From JBBIWA01 sp037439425 (lineage in GTDB: Bacteria; Acidobacteriota; Blastocatellia; RBC074): a stretch of DNA of 17,684 nucleotides. The DNA lies in the NCBI GenBank assembly GCA_037439425.1, contig JBBIWA010000101.1, positions 1-17,684 on the forward strand. The letters run 5' to 3'. Shown in pieces: positions 6,666 to 13,243 of the stretch. The notes beneath the pieces are model-generated. The model was given only the letters and a program-made list of their open reading frames with translations, was not told the origin of the DNA and did not search any database. Position 1 is the stretch's first letter; the number at the start of each line of letters is the position of its first letter. Made by a program: the position numbers and the translations under genes.

Positions 6666-7334
6666 ATGAGCATCTGTGAGCAACGTTATTTAGGCCTCGT
6701 ACCTTACGCTGAAGCGCTGGCGTTACAACAAGCGCTCGTTGAAGCCCGCAAGCGCGATGAGGTGCCAGACACACTCTTGCTGCTCGAACACCCGCACGTA
6801 ATCACGCTCGGCCGTGCGGCTAAGCGAGCGAACGTTTTGGTTGACGAAGCTACGCGCCGGGCCAAAGGCGTTGAGCTGTTTGAGACTGGACGCGGCGGCG
6901 ATGTGACCTATCATGGGCCTGGCCAACTTGTCGGTTATCCGATTATCTATCTCGCGCCGGGCGCTCAGGACGTGCGTCGCTACGTGCGCGACCTGGAAGA
7001 AGTGCTGATTCGCACGGCCGGTGATTTCGGCGTTGAAGCCAAACGCATCGCTGGGTTGACTGGCGTTTGGGTTGACGATGAGAAGCTCGCAGCCATTGGC
7101 GTGCGTATTTCACGCTGGGTGACAATGCACGGCTTTGCTTTCAATGTGAATACCGATTTGGACTACTTCCGGTTGATCATTCCCTGTGGCCTGCGAGATC
7201 ACGGCGTCACCTCGCTCGAAAAAATCCTGGGGGCCCCGGTCGAGATCCAGGCCGTCGCACGCAGTGTCGCGCATCATTTCGGCGAGGTCTTCAACCGCCT
7301 GATGACGGAGAGGCAAGCGGCCGGCACAACCTGA
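6666..7334 (+). CDS. lipB: Octanoyl-[acyl-carrier-protein]:protein N-octanoyltransferase
   Basis: LipB moves the octanoyl chain from acyl carrier protein to the target lysine of lipoyl domains (such as Lys43 of the E2 encoded upstream). It is the first step of lipoate biosynthesis and acts in the cytoplasm. The 222 residues are normal for the family. The signature RGGDVTYHGPGQ lies at 76-87. The catalytic pair is Lys140 (DDEKLAAIG) and Cys174 (IIPCGLRDHG), with HGFAFNVNTDL between them. The ATG at 6666 gives the expected N-terminus; only a weak purine-rich stretch precedes it. It runs with the E2 and Rpn genes and is separated from lipA by a transporter gene, so lipA and lipB are close but not adjacent. 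Confidence 0.95.
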   Translation: MSICEQRYLGLVPYAEALALQQALVEARKRDEVPDTLLLLEHPHVITLGRAAKRANVLVDEATRRAKGVELFETGRGGDVTYHGPGQLVGYPIIYLAPGAQDVRRYVRDLEEVLIRTAGDFGVEAKRIAGLTGVWVDDEKLAAIGVRISRWVTMHGFAFNVNTDLDYFRLIIPCGLRDHGVTSLEKILGAPVEIQAVARSVAHHFGEVFNRLMTERQAAGTT

Positions 7335-7358
7335 CTTCTCAGTTGGGAGAGACTGCTT

Positions 7359-8744
7359 ATGAGCATGAATGACGAAACGGTAGGTCCGGTGATTGATCGT
7401 GGCGACGAGACCACGAGCGACACGCGCGGACTGGCGCTGCATACTAAAATTCTGATCGGGTTGCTGGCCGGCGCAGTTCTCGGCATCAGCGCGAACATCT
7501 TGACGGCCTCGAATCCTGGCGCCAATGCGAAGGTGATATGGGTAGCCAAGTACGTTACTGATCCGGTCGGTCAGGTCTTCCTGCGGATGCTGTTTATGGT
7601 CGTCGTACCACTGGTCTTCGCTTCGCTCTCGCTCGGCGTAGCGCAACTTGGCGACCTGCGCGAACTGGGAAGGATAGGGCTGAAAGTGATGGCTTATTTC
7701 CTGCTCGTCACGGCGCTGGCCACAACGATCGGATTGGCCCTGGTCAACACGGTGCGGCCAGGCGTCGGTTTCCCCCCTGAGGTGCAAGCGCGACTGATGG
7801 AGACCTACGGCGGGGAAGCGCAGCAGCGACAACAGCAAGCCGCCTCGGATCAAGGGTTCGGCATCAATACCTTCGTCAACATCGTCCCGCGCAATCCGAT
7901 TCAAGCGGCTGCCAATACGGATATGTTGGCAGTCATCTTCTTCGCACTCATGTTTGGGATCGCGCTGACGTTGATTCCGCGCGGGAAATCCGAGCCGGTG
8001 CAGAAGGTGCTTGAGGGACTGGGCGAAGCGATCATCAAGATCGTTGGTCTGGCCATGCAGATTGCGCCGTTTGCGGTTGCTGCACTCATCTTCGGCACCA
8101 CGGCTCGCTTCGGCTGGGGCGTGCTCAAGAGCCTGCTCTGGTATGCCATCTGTGTCATTGCCGGACTACTCATTCATCAATTCGTGGTTTACTCAATTCT
8201 GGTGCGCGTCTTTGCGCGGCTTAATCCGCTGACCTTCTTCCGCAAAGTCACGCCGGTGATGGTCACGGCCTTCTCGACCAGCTCATCGAATGCCACGCTG
8301 CCGACGTCAATCAAGACCGCCGAAGAAGAGTTGGGAGTGCCGCCACAGATCGCAGGCTTTGTGCTGCCGCTGGGCGCGACGATGAATATGAATGGGACGG
8401 CGCTGTTTGAAGGTGTGACGTGCGTCTTTCTGGCGCAAGTCTTCGGCGTGGGGCTGGGATTTGCCGAGCAGATGATCGTGATCGTGCTTTCGGTGTTGAT
8501 GGCGGTCGGCACAGCAGGCGTGCCCGGCGGTTCGATCCCGCTGCTGATGATTGTGCTCAATACGATTGGCGTGCCGCCCGGCGGGATTGCGATCATCCTG
8601 GGCATTGATCGCATCCTCGATATGTGTCGCACCGTGCCGAATGTGACCGGTGATATTACCTGTGCCTGTTACATTGCGCGCTCTGAAGCCGCGAAGCTTG
8701 CCACCAGCGGAGTGCCCATCAGTGAGGTCTCGGCAGCTGATTGA
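7359..8744 (+). CDS. Dicarboxylate/amino acid:cation symporter (DAACS/GltP-DctA family)
   Basis: This inner-membrane carrier uses a Na+ or H+ gradient to import acidic amino acids or C4-dicarboxylates. The 461 residues contain the expected hydrophobic segments. HP1 shows the Ser-rich motif STSSSNAT (307-314), and TM7 has NMNGT (343-347). HP2 has AGVPGGSIP, and TM8 has IDRILDMCRTVPNVTGD. In that last motif, positions equivalent to the GltPh residues Asp390, Asp394, Arg397, Thr398, Asn401 and Asp405 are all kept (here Asp417, Asp421, Arg424, Thr425, Asn428, Asp432). The retained Arg argues for an acidic substrate such as glutamate, aspartate or a dicarboxylate. A Gln-rich insert (about 140-168) lies in the central loop. 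GGGAGA at 7345-7350 gives a well-spaced ribosome binding site, 24 bp after lipB. Confidence 0.93.
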   Translation: MSMNDETVGPVIDRGDETTSDTRGLALHTKILIGLLAGAVLGISANILTASNPGANAKVIWVAKYVTDPVGQVFLRMLFMVVVPLVFASLSLGVAQLGDLRELGRIGLKVMAYFLLVTALATTIGLALVNTVRPGVGFPPEVQARLMETYGGEAQQRQQQAASDQGFGINTFVNIVPRNPIQAAANTDMLAVIFFALMFGIALTLIPRGKSEPVQKVLEGLGEAIIKIVGLAMQIAPFAVAALIFGTTARFGWGVLKSLLWYAICVIAGLLIHQFVVYSILVRVFARLNPLTFFRKVTPVMVTAFSTSSSNATLPTSIKTAEEELGVPPQIAGFVLPLGATMNMNGTALFEGVTCVFLAQVFGVGLGFAEQMIVIVLSVLMAVGTAGVPGGSIPLLMIVLNTIGVPPGGIAIILGIDRILDMCRTVPNVTGDITCACYIARSEAAKLATSGVPISEVSAAD

Positions 8745-8753
8745 CTGCCTCAC

Positions 8754-8820
8754 ACCACGAAGGGCACGATGAGCCTGAAGGAAAAAAGTTGGAAGCCAAG
8801 AGCTTCGTGGCCCTTGTGGT
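8754..8820. repeat. Imperfect inverted repeat between the symporter gene and lipA
   Basis: ACCACGAAGGGCACGA (8754-8769) and TCGTGGCCCTTGTGGT (8805-8820) are near-perfect reverse complements, differing by one inserted base in each arm, with a 35-bp A/G-rich middle. The arms resemble the 'CCACGAAGG/CTTCGTGG' type dispersed intergenic repeat seen in several bacterial phyla (recalled impression, not searched). It can form a hairpin in the mRNA between the symporter and lipA genes and could attenuate or process the transcript. TTTT at 8826-8829 follows 5 bases after the second arm. Confidence 0.7.
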
Positions 8821-8841
8821 TCGAGTTTTGATTCCCAAGGT

Positions 8842-9813
8842 ATGAATAGACCCAAACAACTCACACCCAAACCAGACTGGCTGAAAGTCCGGCTTAGAAT
8901 GGGCGAGGACTATCTGGCCGTGCAGCGCCTGATTAACGACCTGAGCCTACACACCGTCTGCCAGGAAGCGCGCTGCCCGAACATCTATGAGTGCTGGTCC
9001 AATCGCACGGCGACCTTTATGATCGCGGGCGATGTCTGCACGCGCCGCTGCGGTTTTTGTGCGGTCAGCAAAGGCACGCCCAAACCGCTCGACTCATTGG
9101 AGCCGTGGCATGTAGCTCAGGCTGTGCGCAGGCTGAATCTGCAACATGCGGTGATTACTTCGGTCAATCGCGATGACAGGGCCGATGGCGGCGCCGCGCA
9201 CTTCGCCGCGACGATTCGCGCTGTGCGGGCGCTCAATCCGCATTGCAAAGTCGAAGTCTTGATTCCTGACTTTGAAGGCAATGATGAAGCGCTCGATATT
9301 GTGCTTGATGCGCAACCCGATGTGCTCAATCACAACACAGAGACGGTGCCACGGCTCTACCGTCGAGTGCGCCCGCAGGCACGCTATCACGAGTGGACGC
9401 TGAAATTGCTTCGGCGCGCGGCCGAGCGCCGCGACCGAGACAGGCGCGGGATGCTGACCAAATCGGGGATCATGGTGGGGCTGGGAGAGACCACCCAAGA
9501 GATTATTGAAACAATGCGGGATCTGCGCGGCGTGGATTGCGATATTCTGACCATTGGGCAGTACCTTCAGCCGGCGCCGCAGCGACTGCGCGTGGAGAAA
9601 TTCTACACGCCTGAAGAGTTCGCCGAATTCAAGCGCCTCGGTCTGGAGATGGGCTTCCGCTATGTAGAAGCCGGTCCGCTGGTGCGCTCGAGCTATCACG
9701 CGCACGAACACAAACCGGAGAACGCACAGGCGCATTATTCTCCTCCGGTTGTCTCTCTCACTCCCCCACGCCGGGAGTTGCCCGTGCTCAATCTCAACGC
9801 TGTGGGGCAATAA
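8842..9813 (+). CDS. lipA: Lipoyl synthase (radical SAM)
   Basis: LipA inserts two sulfur atoms into the octanoyl group on lipoyl domains, using one [4Fe-4S] cluster for radical SAM chemistry and consuming a second as the sulfur source. The 323 residues have normal length. The auxiliary-cluster cysteines are Cys40, Cys45 and Cys51 (TVCQEARCPNIYEC). The radical SAM cysteines are Cys66, Cys70 and Cys73 (CTRRCGFC). VGLGET and the C-terminal RSSYHA (282-287, with the conserved serine that ligates the auxiliary cluster) are present, so the enzyme looks fully competent. CCCAAGGT precedes the ATG at close range. It works after LipB (upstream) to activate the E2 encoded at the start of this cluster. 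The ferredoxin gene begins 2 bp after its stop. Confidence 0.96.
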   Translation: MNRPKQLTPKPDWLKVRLRMGEDYLAVQRLINDLSLHTVCQEARCPNIYECWSNRTATFMIAGDVCTRRCGFCAVSKGTPKPLDSLEPWHVAQAVRRLNLQHAVITSVNRDDRADGGAAHFAATIRAVRALNPHCKVEVLIPDFEGNDEALDIVLDAQPDVLNHNTETVPRLYRRVRPQARYHEWTLKLLRRAAERRDRDRRGMLTKSGIMVGLGETTQEIIETMRDLRGVDCDILTIGQYLQPAPQRLRVEKFYTPEEFAEFKRLGLEMGFRYVEAGPLVRSSYHAHEHKPENAQAHYSPPVVSLTPPRRELPVLNLNAVGQ

Positions 9814-9815
9814 CT

Positions 9816-10067
9816 ATGGCTAACCCAAAGGCCAGGCACGCGGATAATGCACCGGGCCGGTACTACGTTGATCAGGAGTGCATTGATTGTGATATCTGCC
9901 GCGACGTCGCACCGGATAACTTCAGGCGCAACGTCGCAGGCGAGCATTCATACGTCTTCAAGCAACCGGAGAATGAGCAGGAAGAGGAATTGTGCCGGGA
10001 AGCATTAGTAGCCTGTCCGGTCCAAGCCATCGGCGATGACGGCCTGCTAGGCGCGCTTCACTCTTGA
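9816..10067 (+). CDS. Small single-cluster ferredoxin
   Basis: This is an 83-residue soluble electron carrier. Cys22, Cys25 and Cys28 (ECIDCDICRD) plus Cys67 (ACPVQAIG) form a C-x2-C-x2-C...CP set for one [4Fe-4S] cluster. A further Cys60 lies seven residues before Cys67 and need not be a ligand. The pattern resembles the mono-cluster ferredoxins of the Fer4_13/Fer4_19 type. The second cysteine of the motif is kept, so a [3Fe-4S] form is less likely. The start is 2 bp after the lipA stop, so it is almost certainly co-transcribed and probably translationally coupled. LipA needs low-potential electrons, so an electron-donor or cluster-supply role is a reasonable inference, not shown. The last 21 bp overlap the 3' end of the convergent gene. 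Confidence 0.9.
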   Translation: MANPKARHADNAPGRYYVDQECIDCDICRDVAPDNFRRNVAGEHSYVFKQPENEQEEELCREALVACPVQAIGDDGLLGALHS

Positions 10068-10478
10068 GGGGGCGCGCTTCAAACTCTTCACCGCTGCCAG
10101 CAGATCCTCTCGCTCTGAAAAGCGAGCCAGTTGGGTCAGTTCATCAATCAGTTGGCGCTGAGCCTGACGCGAAGCCCGCAGGCGCGCTTTGAGCCTCCGA
10201 CTCAACAGCCTGCTCATCTCTTTGAGGAGATGAAGAACCAGTTCAGACTCCAGACTGAGAGACTGGCTTTCCACTTCCAACAACTCGTTCAGATAATGAT
10301 CCTCTGACCAATGCTGCGGCTGATCTTCCGTATTCATCATCTGCCAGCGGCGCGAGAGGGCGTCTGAGACGGCCCTCAAACCAATCGGGGGGCGCTCAGA
10401 CGGCAAGTTATCTTCTTCTTCGCAATCGATCTCGTCACGAGCGTCTAACTCCTCCAGTTCGCAAGTTGTTGTTCGCAT
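10047..10478 (-). CDS. Hypothetical protein, acidic N-terminus and charged helical C-terminus
   Basis: I do not recognise this 143-residue protein. The first ~30 residues are strongly acidic (ELEELDARDEIDCEEEDN). The region from about 55 to 130 is rich in Leu, Glu, Arg and Gln and looks like long amphipathic helices or a coiled coil (LLKEMSRLLSRRLKARLRAS). The end is very basic (SLKRAPSRVKRA). There is no signal peptide or membrane segment. It starts with ATG at 10478; a GAGGAG lies about 17 nt upstream, longer than ideal, and internal starts (for example MMNTEDQ) are possible. It converges on the ferredoxin gene and overlaps it by 21 bp. No competing frame in this stretch has better coding character, so it is probably real, but without homologues this is a moderate call. 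Confidence 0.55.
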   Translation of the reverse strand: MRTTTCELEELDARDEIDCEEEDNLPSERPPIGLRAVSDALSRRWQMMNTEDQPQHWSEDHYLNELLEVESQSLSLESELVLHLLKEMSRLLSRRLKARLRASRQAQRQLIDELTQLARFSEREDLLAAVKSLKRAPSRVKRA

Positions 10479-10727
10479 GCGGGGCTAACTTTCTTCTCCT
10501 CAATCTACAGACCTGATGGTGAGCTGCCTGAGCAGCTTACCTCTGCAACAGATCGAACTCCTCGTGAGGCAATGGCACTGCTTTCTCCGGCTCCCGACCA
10601 GTAGTCTAAAAGGGTCAGGATCAAACTTGTAGGAGCTCGGATGACGGCGCGGACTCTATGACAGAAAGCTGCGCTTGTCAAGACATCAGCGGGCCGGTCG
10701 CTACTCAGCGGCCAGGGTCTCGGTTAT
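10479..10727. other. Intergenic region between the divergent hypothetical and PLD genes
   Basis: No gene was found in this divergent spacer. A 6-bp stem (AGCTGC/GCAGCT with loop CTGA, near 10522-10537) is present without a T-run. The only other visible signal is the candidate promoter just downstream at 10728-10755. Confidence 0.5.
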
Positions 10728-10755
10728 TTGATTGGCGCTCGATTTGCATTAGTAT
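10728..10755 (+). promoter_or_regulatory. Candidate promoter for the PLD/EEP gene pair
   Basis: TTGATT (10728-10733) and TAGTAT (10750-10755) are 16 bp apart, a fair sigma70-like pair. Transcription would begin near 10762. That leaves almost no leader for an ATG at 10770 but a reasonable one for the ATG at 10794, which supports the later start. The call is motif-based only. Confidence 0.35.
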
Positions 10756-10793
10756 TGGCTTACGGATAGATGGAGGGAGTGAGTCACTCTGAT

Positions 10794-12074
10794 ATGGACC
10801 TGAATGGGCTGCTGATTATCACTACTGTCATGATTGCGCTGCTGGGCTTTCTGCTCTTCCTGGCCCTGTTTGAGCCGATCCTGCCCTACAAAATATCCAG
10901 ACCCGTTGCGGTCCCACTTGATTCAGAAGAGTTCCTGCGCATGCTCGAAGCGCTCACCGATGCGCAGATTCATCGCCGGAGTCGGATTGAAGTTCTGGCT
11001 AACGGCGAGGTCTTCTATGAAGCAGAACTAGCTGCCATTCGAGCGGCCCGCCACAGCATCAATCTGGAAGCCTATATCTTTCAAAGGGGCGAGGTCACGC
11101 GCCGCTTTCTCGAAGCCTTGACCGAACGCGCACGCGCCGGGGTGCGGGTTAATCTTGTGCTCGATGCGGTCGGCAGTTTCGCTACCTGGAATAGCTACTT
11201 CAAAGAGCTGAGCGCGGCCGGTGGGCGGGTTGAGTGGTATCATCCGCTGCGCTGGTACACCTGGTATCGAATCAATAATCGCACTCACCGTGAGCTGCTG
11301 ATTGTGGATGGCGAAGTCGGCTTCATAGGCGGCGCCGGCTTCGCTGATCACTGGCTGCTTGGTGCTGGCCGCCGTAAAAGATGGCGCGATACGATGTACC
11401 GAGTAGAAGGCGATGCCGTAGCCAGTTTGCAATCCACCTTTGCTGAAAATTGGCTGGAAGCTTCGGGCGAGATTCTCGCGGGGAAAGAATACTTCCCCTT
11501 CAAAGAGATCGCAGAAGAGATGGTGGTGCTGGTGGTCGACAGTTCACCTTCCGCCGGACGATCAACTCGGGGACGCATTCTCTTTCAAACGCTGCTGGCT
11601 TCGGCCCGCCGGAGCATTCATATCGCTACGCCTTATTTTCTGCCTGACCGCAGCATGCGCGCCGAGATGATCCGTGCCATCAAAGAGCGCGGCGTGAAGC
11701 TCCGGATCATCACTGCTGGCCAGCAGACGGACCATCTTCTCACGCGGCGCTCAAGCCGCCGTCTTTATGGCGAACTGCTCCAAGCTGGAGCTGAGATTTA
11801 CGAATATGAGCCAGCCATGATGCATAATAAGTGCATGATCATTGATGGCATATGGAGCGTCGTTGGCTCGACCAATTTTGACCATCGCTCGTTTGGGCTG
11901 AACGACGAAGTCAATCTTGCCGCTTTCGATGCGCGCCTGGCTGCGCGTCTGGAGGAGGATTTCGCGCGCGATCTGGCCGATAGTCGCGCGATCTCTTATG
12001 AAGAATGGCAGCGCCGTCCTTTGCTCGAACGGGTACAAGGATGGTTTGGTTGGATGTTGGAGCGCCAACAGTAA
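10794..12074 (+). CDS. Cardiolipin-synthase-like phospholipase D family protein (ClsB-like)
   Basis: This is a membrane-anchored PLD-superfamily enzyme of cardiolipin synthase type, which joins phospholipid head groups by transphosphatidylation. The 426 residues begin with one hydrophobic segment (about 4-28) followed by two PLD domains. The second HKD motif is intact (His344, Lys346, Asp351 in MHNKCMIIDG, then GSTNFDHRSFGLNDEVN). The first reads HRELLIVDG (His165, Glu167, Asp172): the expected lysine is glutamate. RTHRELL is followed by a well-conserved GFIGGAGFADHW, so the domain itself is not decayed. Start 10794 has GGAGGGAGTGAG upstream; an in-frame ATG at 10770 adds 8 residues but has no ribosome binding site. 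The stop overlaps the start of the next gene (TAATG), as in a coupled pair. The substrate and activity are inferred. Confidence 0.86.
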   Translation: MDLNGLLIITTVMIALLGFLLFLALFEPILPYKISRPVAVPLDSEEFLRMLEALTDAQIHRRSRIEVLANGEVFYEAELAAIRAARHSINLEAYIFQRGEVTRRFLEALTERARAGVRVNLVLDAVGSFATWNSYFKELSAAGGRVEWYHPLRWYTWYRINNRTHRELLIVDGEVGFIGGAGFADHWLLGAGRRKRWRDTMYRVEGDAVASLQSTFAENWLEASGEILAGKEYFPFKEIAEEMVVLVVDSSPSAGRSTRGRILFQTLLASARRSIHIATPYFLPDRSMRAEMIRAIKERGVKLRIITAGQQTDHLLTRRSSRRLYGELLQAGAEIYEYEPAMMHNKCMIIDGIWSVVGSTNFDHRSFGLNDEVNLAAFDARLAARLEEDFARDLADSRAISYEEWQRRPLLERVQGWFGWMLERQQ

Positions 12075-12835
12075 TGATCCGCATAGATCGCATTCGCATT
12101 GTAACCTACAACGTGCACAAGTGCCGCGGGCTGGACCAGCGCACCAGCCCGGCGCGCATCGTGGCTGTCTTGCGCGAGCTGGAGGCTGATATTATTGCGT
12201 TGCAGGAAGTGCTGAGCTTGAATCGAGCTGCGCGCGAAGCGAATCAGGCGCGCTTCATCGCTGAAGAACTCGGCTTCAACTATTGCTTCGGCGTGAACCG
12301 CAGATTGAAAGGTGGGGTTTATGGAAATGTGGTGCTCAGCCGGTTGCCCATCAGCGTTGCCCGCAACTATGACATCAGTGTGCGCGGCCGCGAACGGCGC
12401 GGCTGTCTACGCGCTGACGTCGTGCTCGGTGCCACCCACTTGCTGCACATCTTCAACGTCCATCTCGGCACAGCTTTTATCGAGCGTCGCCAGCAGGCGC
12501 GCAAGCTCATCAGTCCCGTGATCCTCAATAACAAAGAACTGGCAGGCTGGCGTCTGATGCTTGGAGATTTCAACGAATGGAGGCGGGGCCTCTCCTCGCG
12601 CCTGCTGGCGCAGCATCTGGCCAGCATTGACATCCGCACTCACCTGCGCCGATCGCGAACCTATCCTGGAGTACTGCCCCTGCTACATCTGGATCACATC
12701 TACCACGATCCGGCGCTGGAGCTAGAAGGCTTGATTCTGCATCGGAGTCGCACGGCGCTGATCGCCTCAGATCACCTGCCGCTAGCGGCTGACTTCCGCT
12801 TGCGCGCCGTTGAGGAGAAGCGCCCGGGGCAGTAG
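12074..12835 (+). CDS. Endonuclease/exonuclease/phosphatase (EEP) family protein, YbhP-like
   Basis: This is a metal-dependent phosphoesterase of the DNase I/exonuclease III fold, 253 residues. The motifs are in order: TYNVHKCRGLD with Asn13, ALQEV with Glu45, NVVLSRLPI, FNVHLG with His130, MLGDFNEW with Asp165 and Asn167, LDHIY with Asp207, and SDHLPL with Asp233-His234. All catalytic positions are present. ATG 12074 shares a base with the PLD gene's stop (TAATG). An upstream in-frame ATG at 12005 would only add a tail read from inside the PLD gene and is not credible. GGAG at 12059-12062 serves as ribosome binding site. In E. coli a similar protein (YbhP) is encoded next to ClsB, so a shared role in phospholipid metabolism is plausible. 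The substrate may be a lipid or sugar phosphate rather than DNA. Confidence 0.88.
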   Translation: MIRIDRIRIVTYNVHKCRGLDQRTSPARIVAVLRELEADIIALQEVLSLNRAAREANQARFIAEELGFNYCFGVNRRLKGGVYGNVVLSRLPISVARNYDISVRGRERRGCLRADVVLGATHLLHIFNVHLGTAFIERRQQARKLISPVILNNKELAGWRLMLGDFNEWRRGLSSRLLAQHLASIDIRTHLRRSRTYPGVLPLLHLDHIYHDPALELEGLILHRSRTALIASDHLPLAADFRLRAVEEKRPGQ

Positions 12836-13243
12836 CCATTCCCCGGCATGGGAGAGAGCGAGCTGACAACTATAGACAGCTTACTCCTAAAGCCAGGCTG
12901 AAAGTAAACTAATGTTGCTTCAAGCCTCAACATAACATCCGAAAATTCGGATGCCATCCGAAAATATGGAGAAGTGAAGAGGAAAGGCTCTCAGATAATT
13001 GGGCTTCTTACGTGTAGTTAGCGTTCCAACCCTGCAGGGCACGCGGGTTGCCTTTCCTGCTATTGCCTACCTAACATAACCAGACTCAACTAAACTTGCG
13101 TATTACCGACCAGAAGCTTTGTTGGGGTCTATCGGCCAAGGGAGGTAACCCGCCAGGTGCGCTTCTTCTGCTAACCCACCCAGGCTAATTTTCACGATTT
13201 CTCATCAAGGGAAACCTTTTTCCACGAAAGGAGGCTGCGAGTT
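12836..13243. other. Intergenic region and long 5' leader upstream of the Oar-like receptor gene
   Basis: No gene was found in these ~400 bp. The main structure is the repeat set at 12936-12965 (separate entry). I see no convincing -35/-10 pair. The last bases carry an almost perfect Shine-Dalgarno, AAAGGAGG at 13227-13234, nine bases before the receptor's ATG, suggesting strong translation initiation. Confidence 0.6.
12936..12965. promoter_or_regulatory. Operator-like inverted plus direct repeat
   Basis: CATCCGAA (12936-12943) and TTCGGATG (12946-12953) form a perfect 8-bp inverted repeat around AA. An 11-bp unit CATCCGAAAAT occurs twice (12936-12946 and 12955-12965), 19 bp apart, close to two helical turns. 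This is the geometry expected for tandem binding of a dimeric regulator. It sits about 280 bp before the receptor ATG and about 100 bp after the EEP stop. No specific regulator can be named. Confidence 0.45.

Noticed and set aside
7110..7904. A 264-codon minus-strand frame across lipB and the symporter gene
   Set aside because: It spans two well-supported plus-strand genes and the gap between them. No recognisable motifs.
9094..9810. A 238-codon minus-strand frame opposite lipA
   Set aside because: lipA has all cluster-binding cysteines and the C-terminal RSSYHA motif. The antisense frame has no family features.
12005..12073. Earlier start of the EEP protein at 12005
   Set aside because: The extra 23 residues are read from within the PLD gene. 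The homology starts after MIRIDRI, and ATG 12074 has a ribosome site and overlaps the upstream stop.
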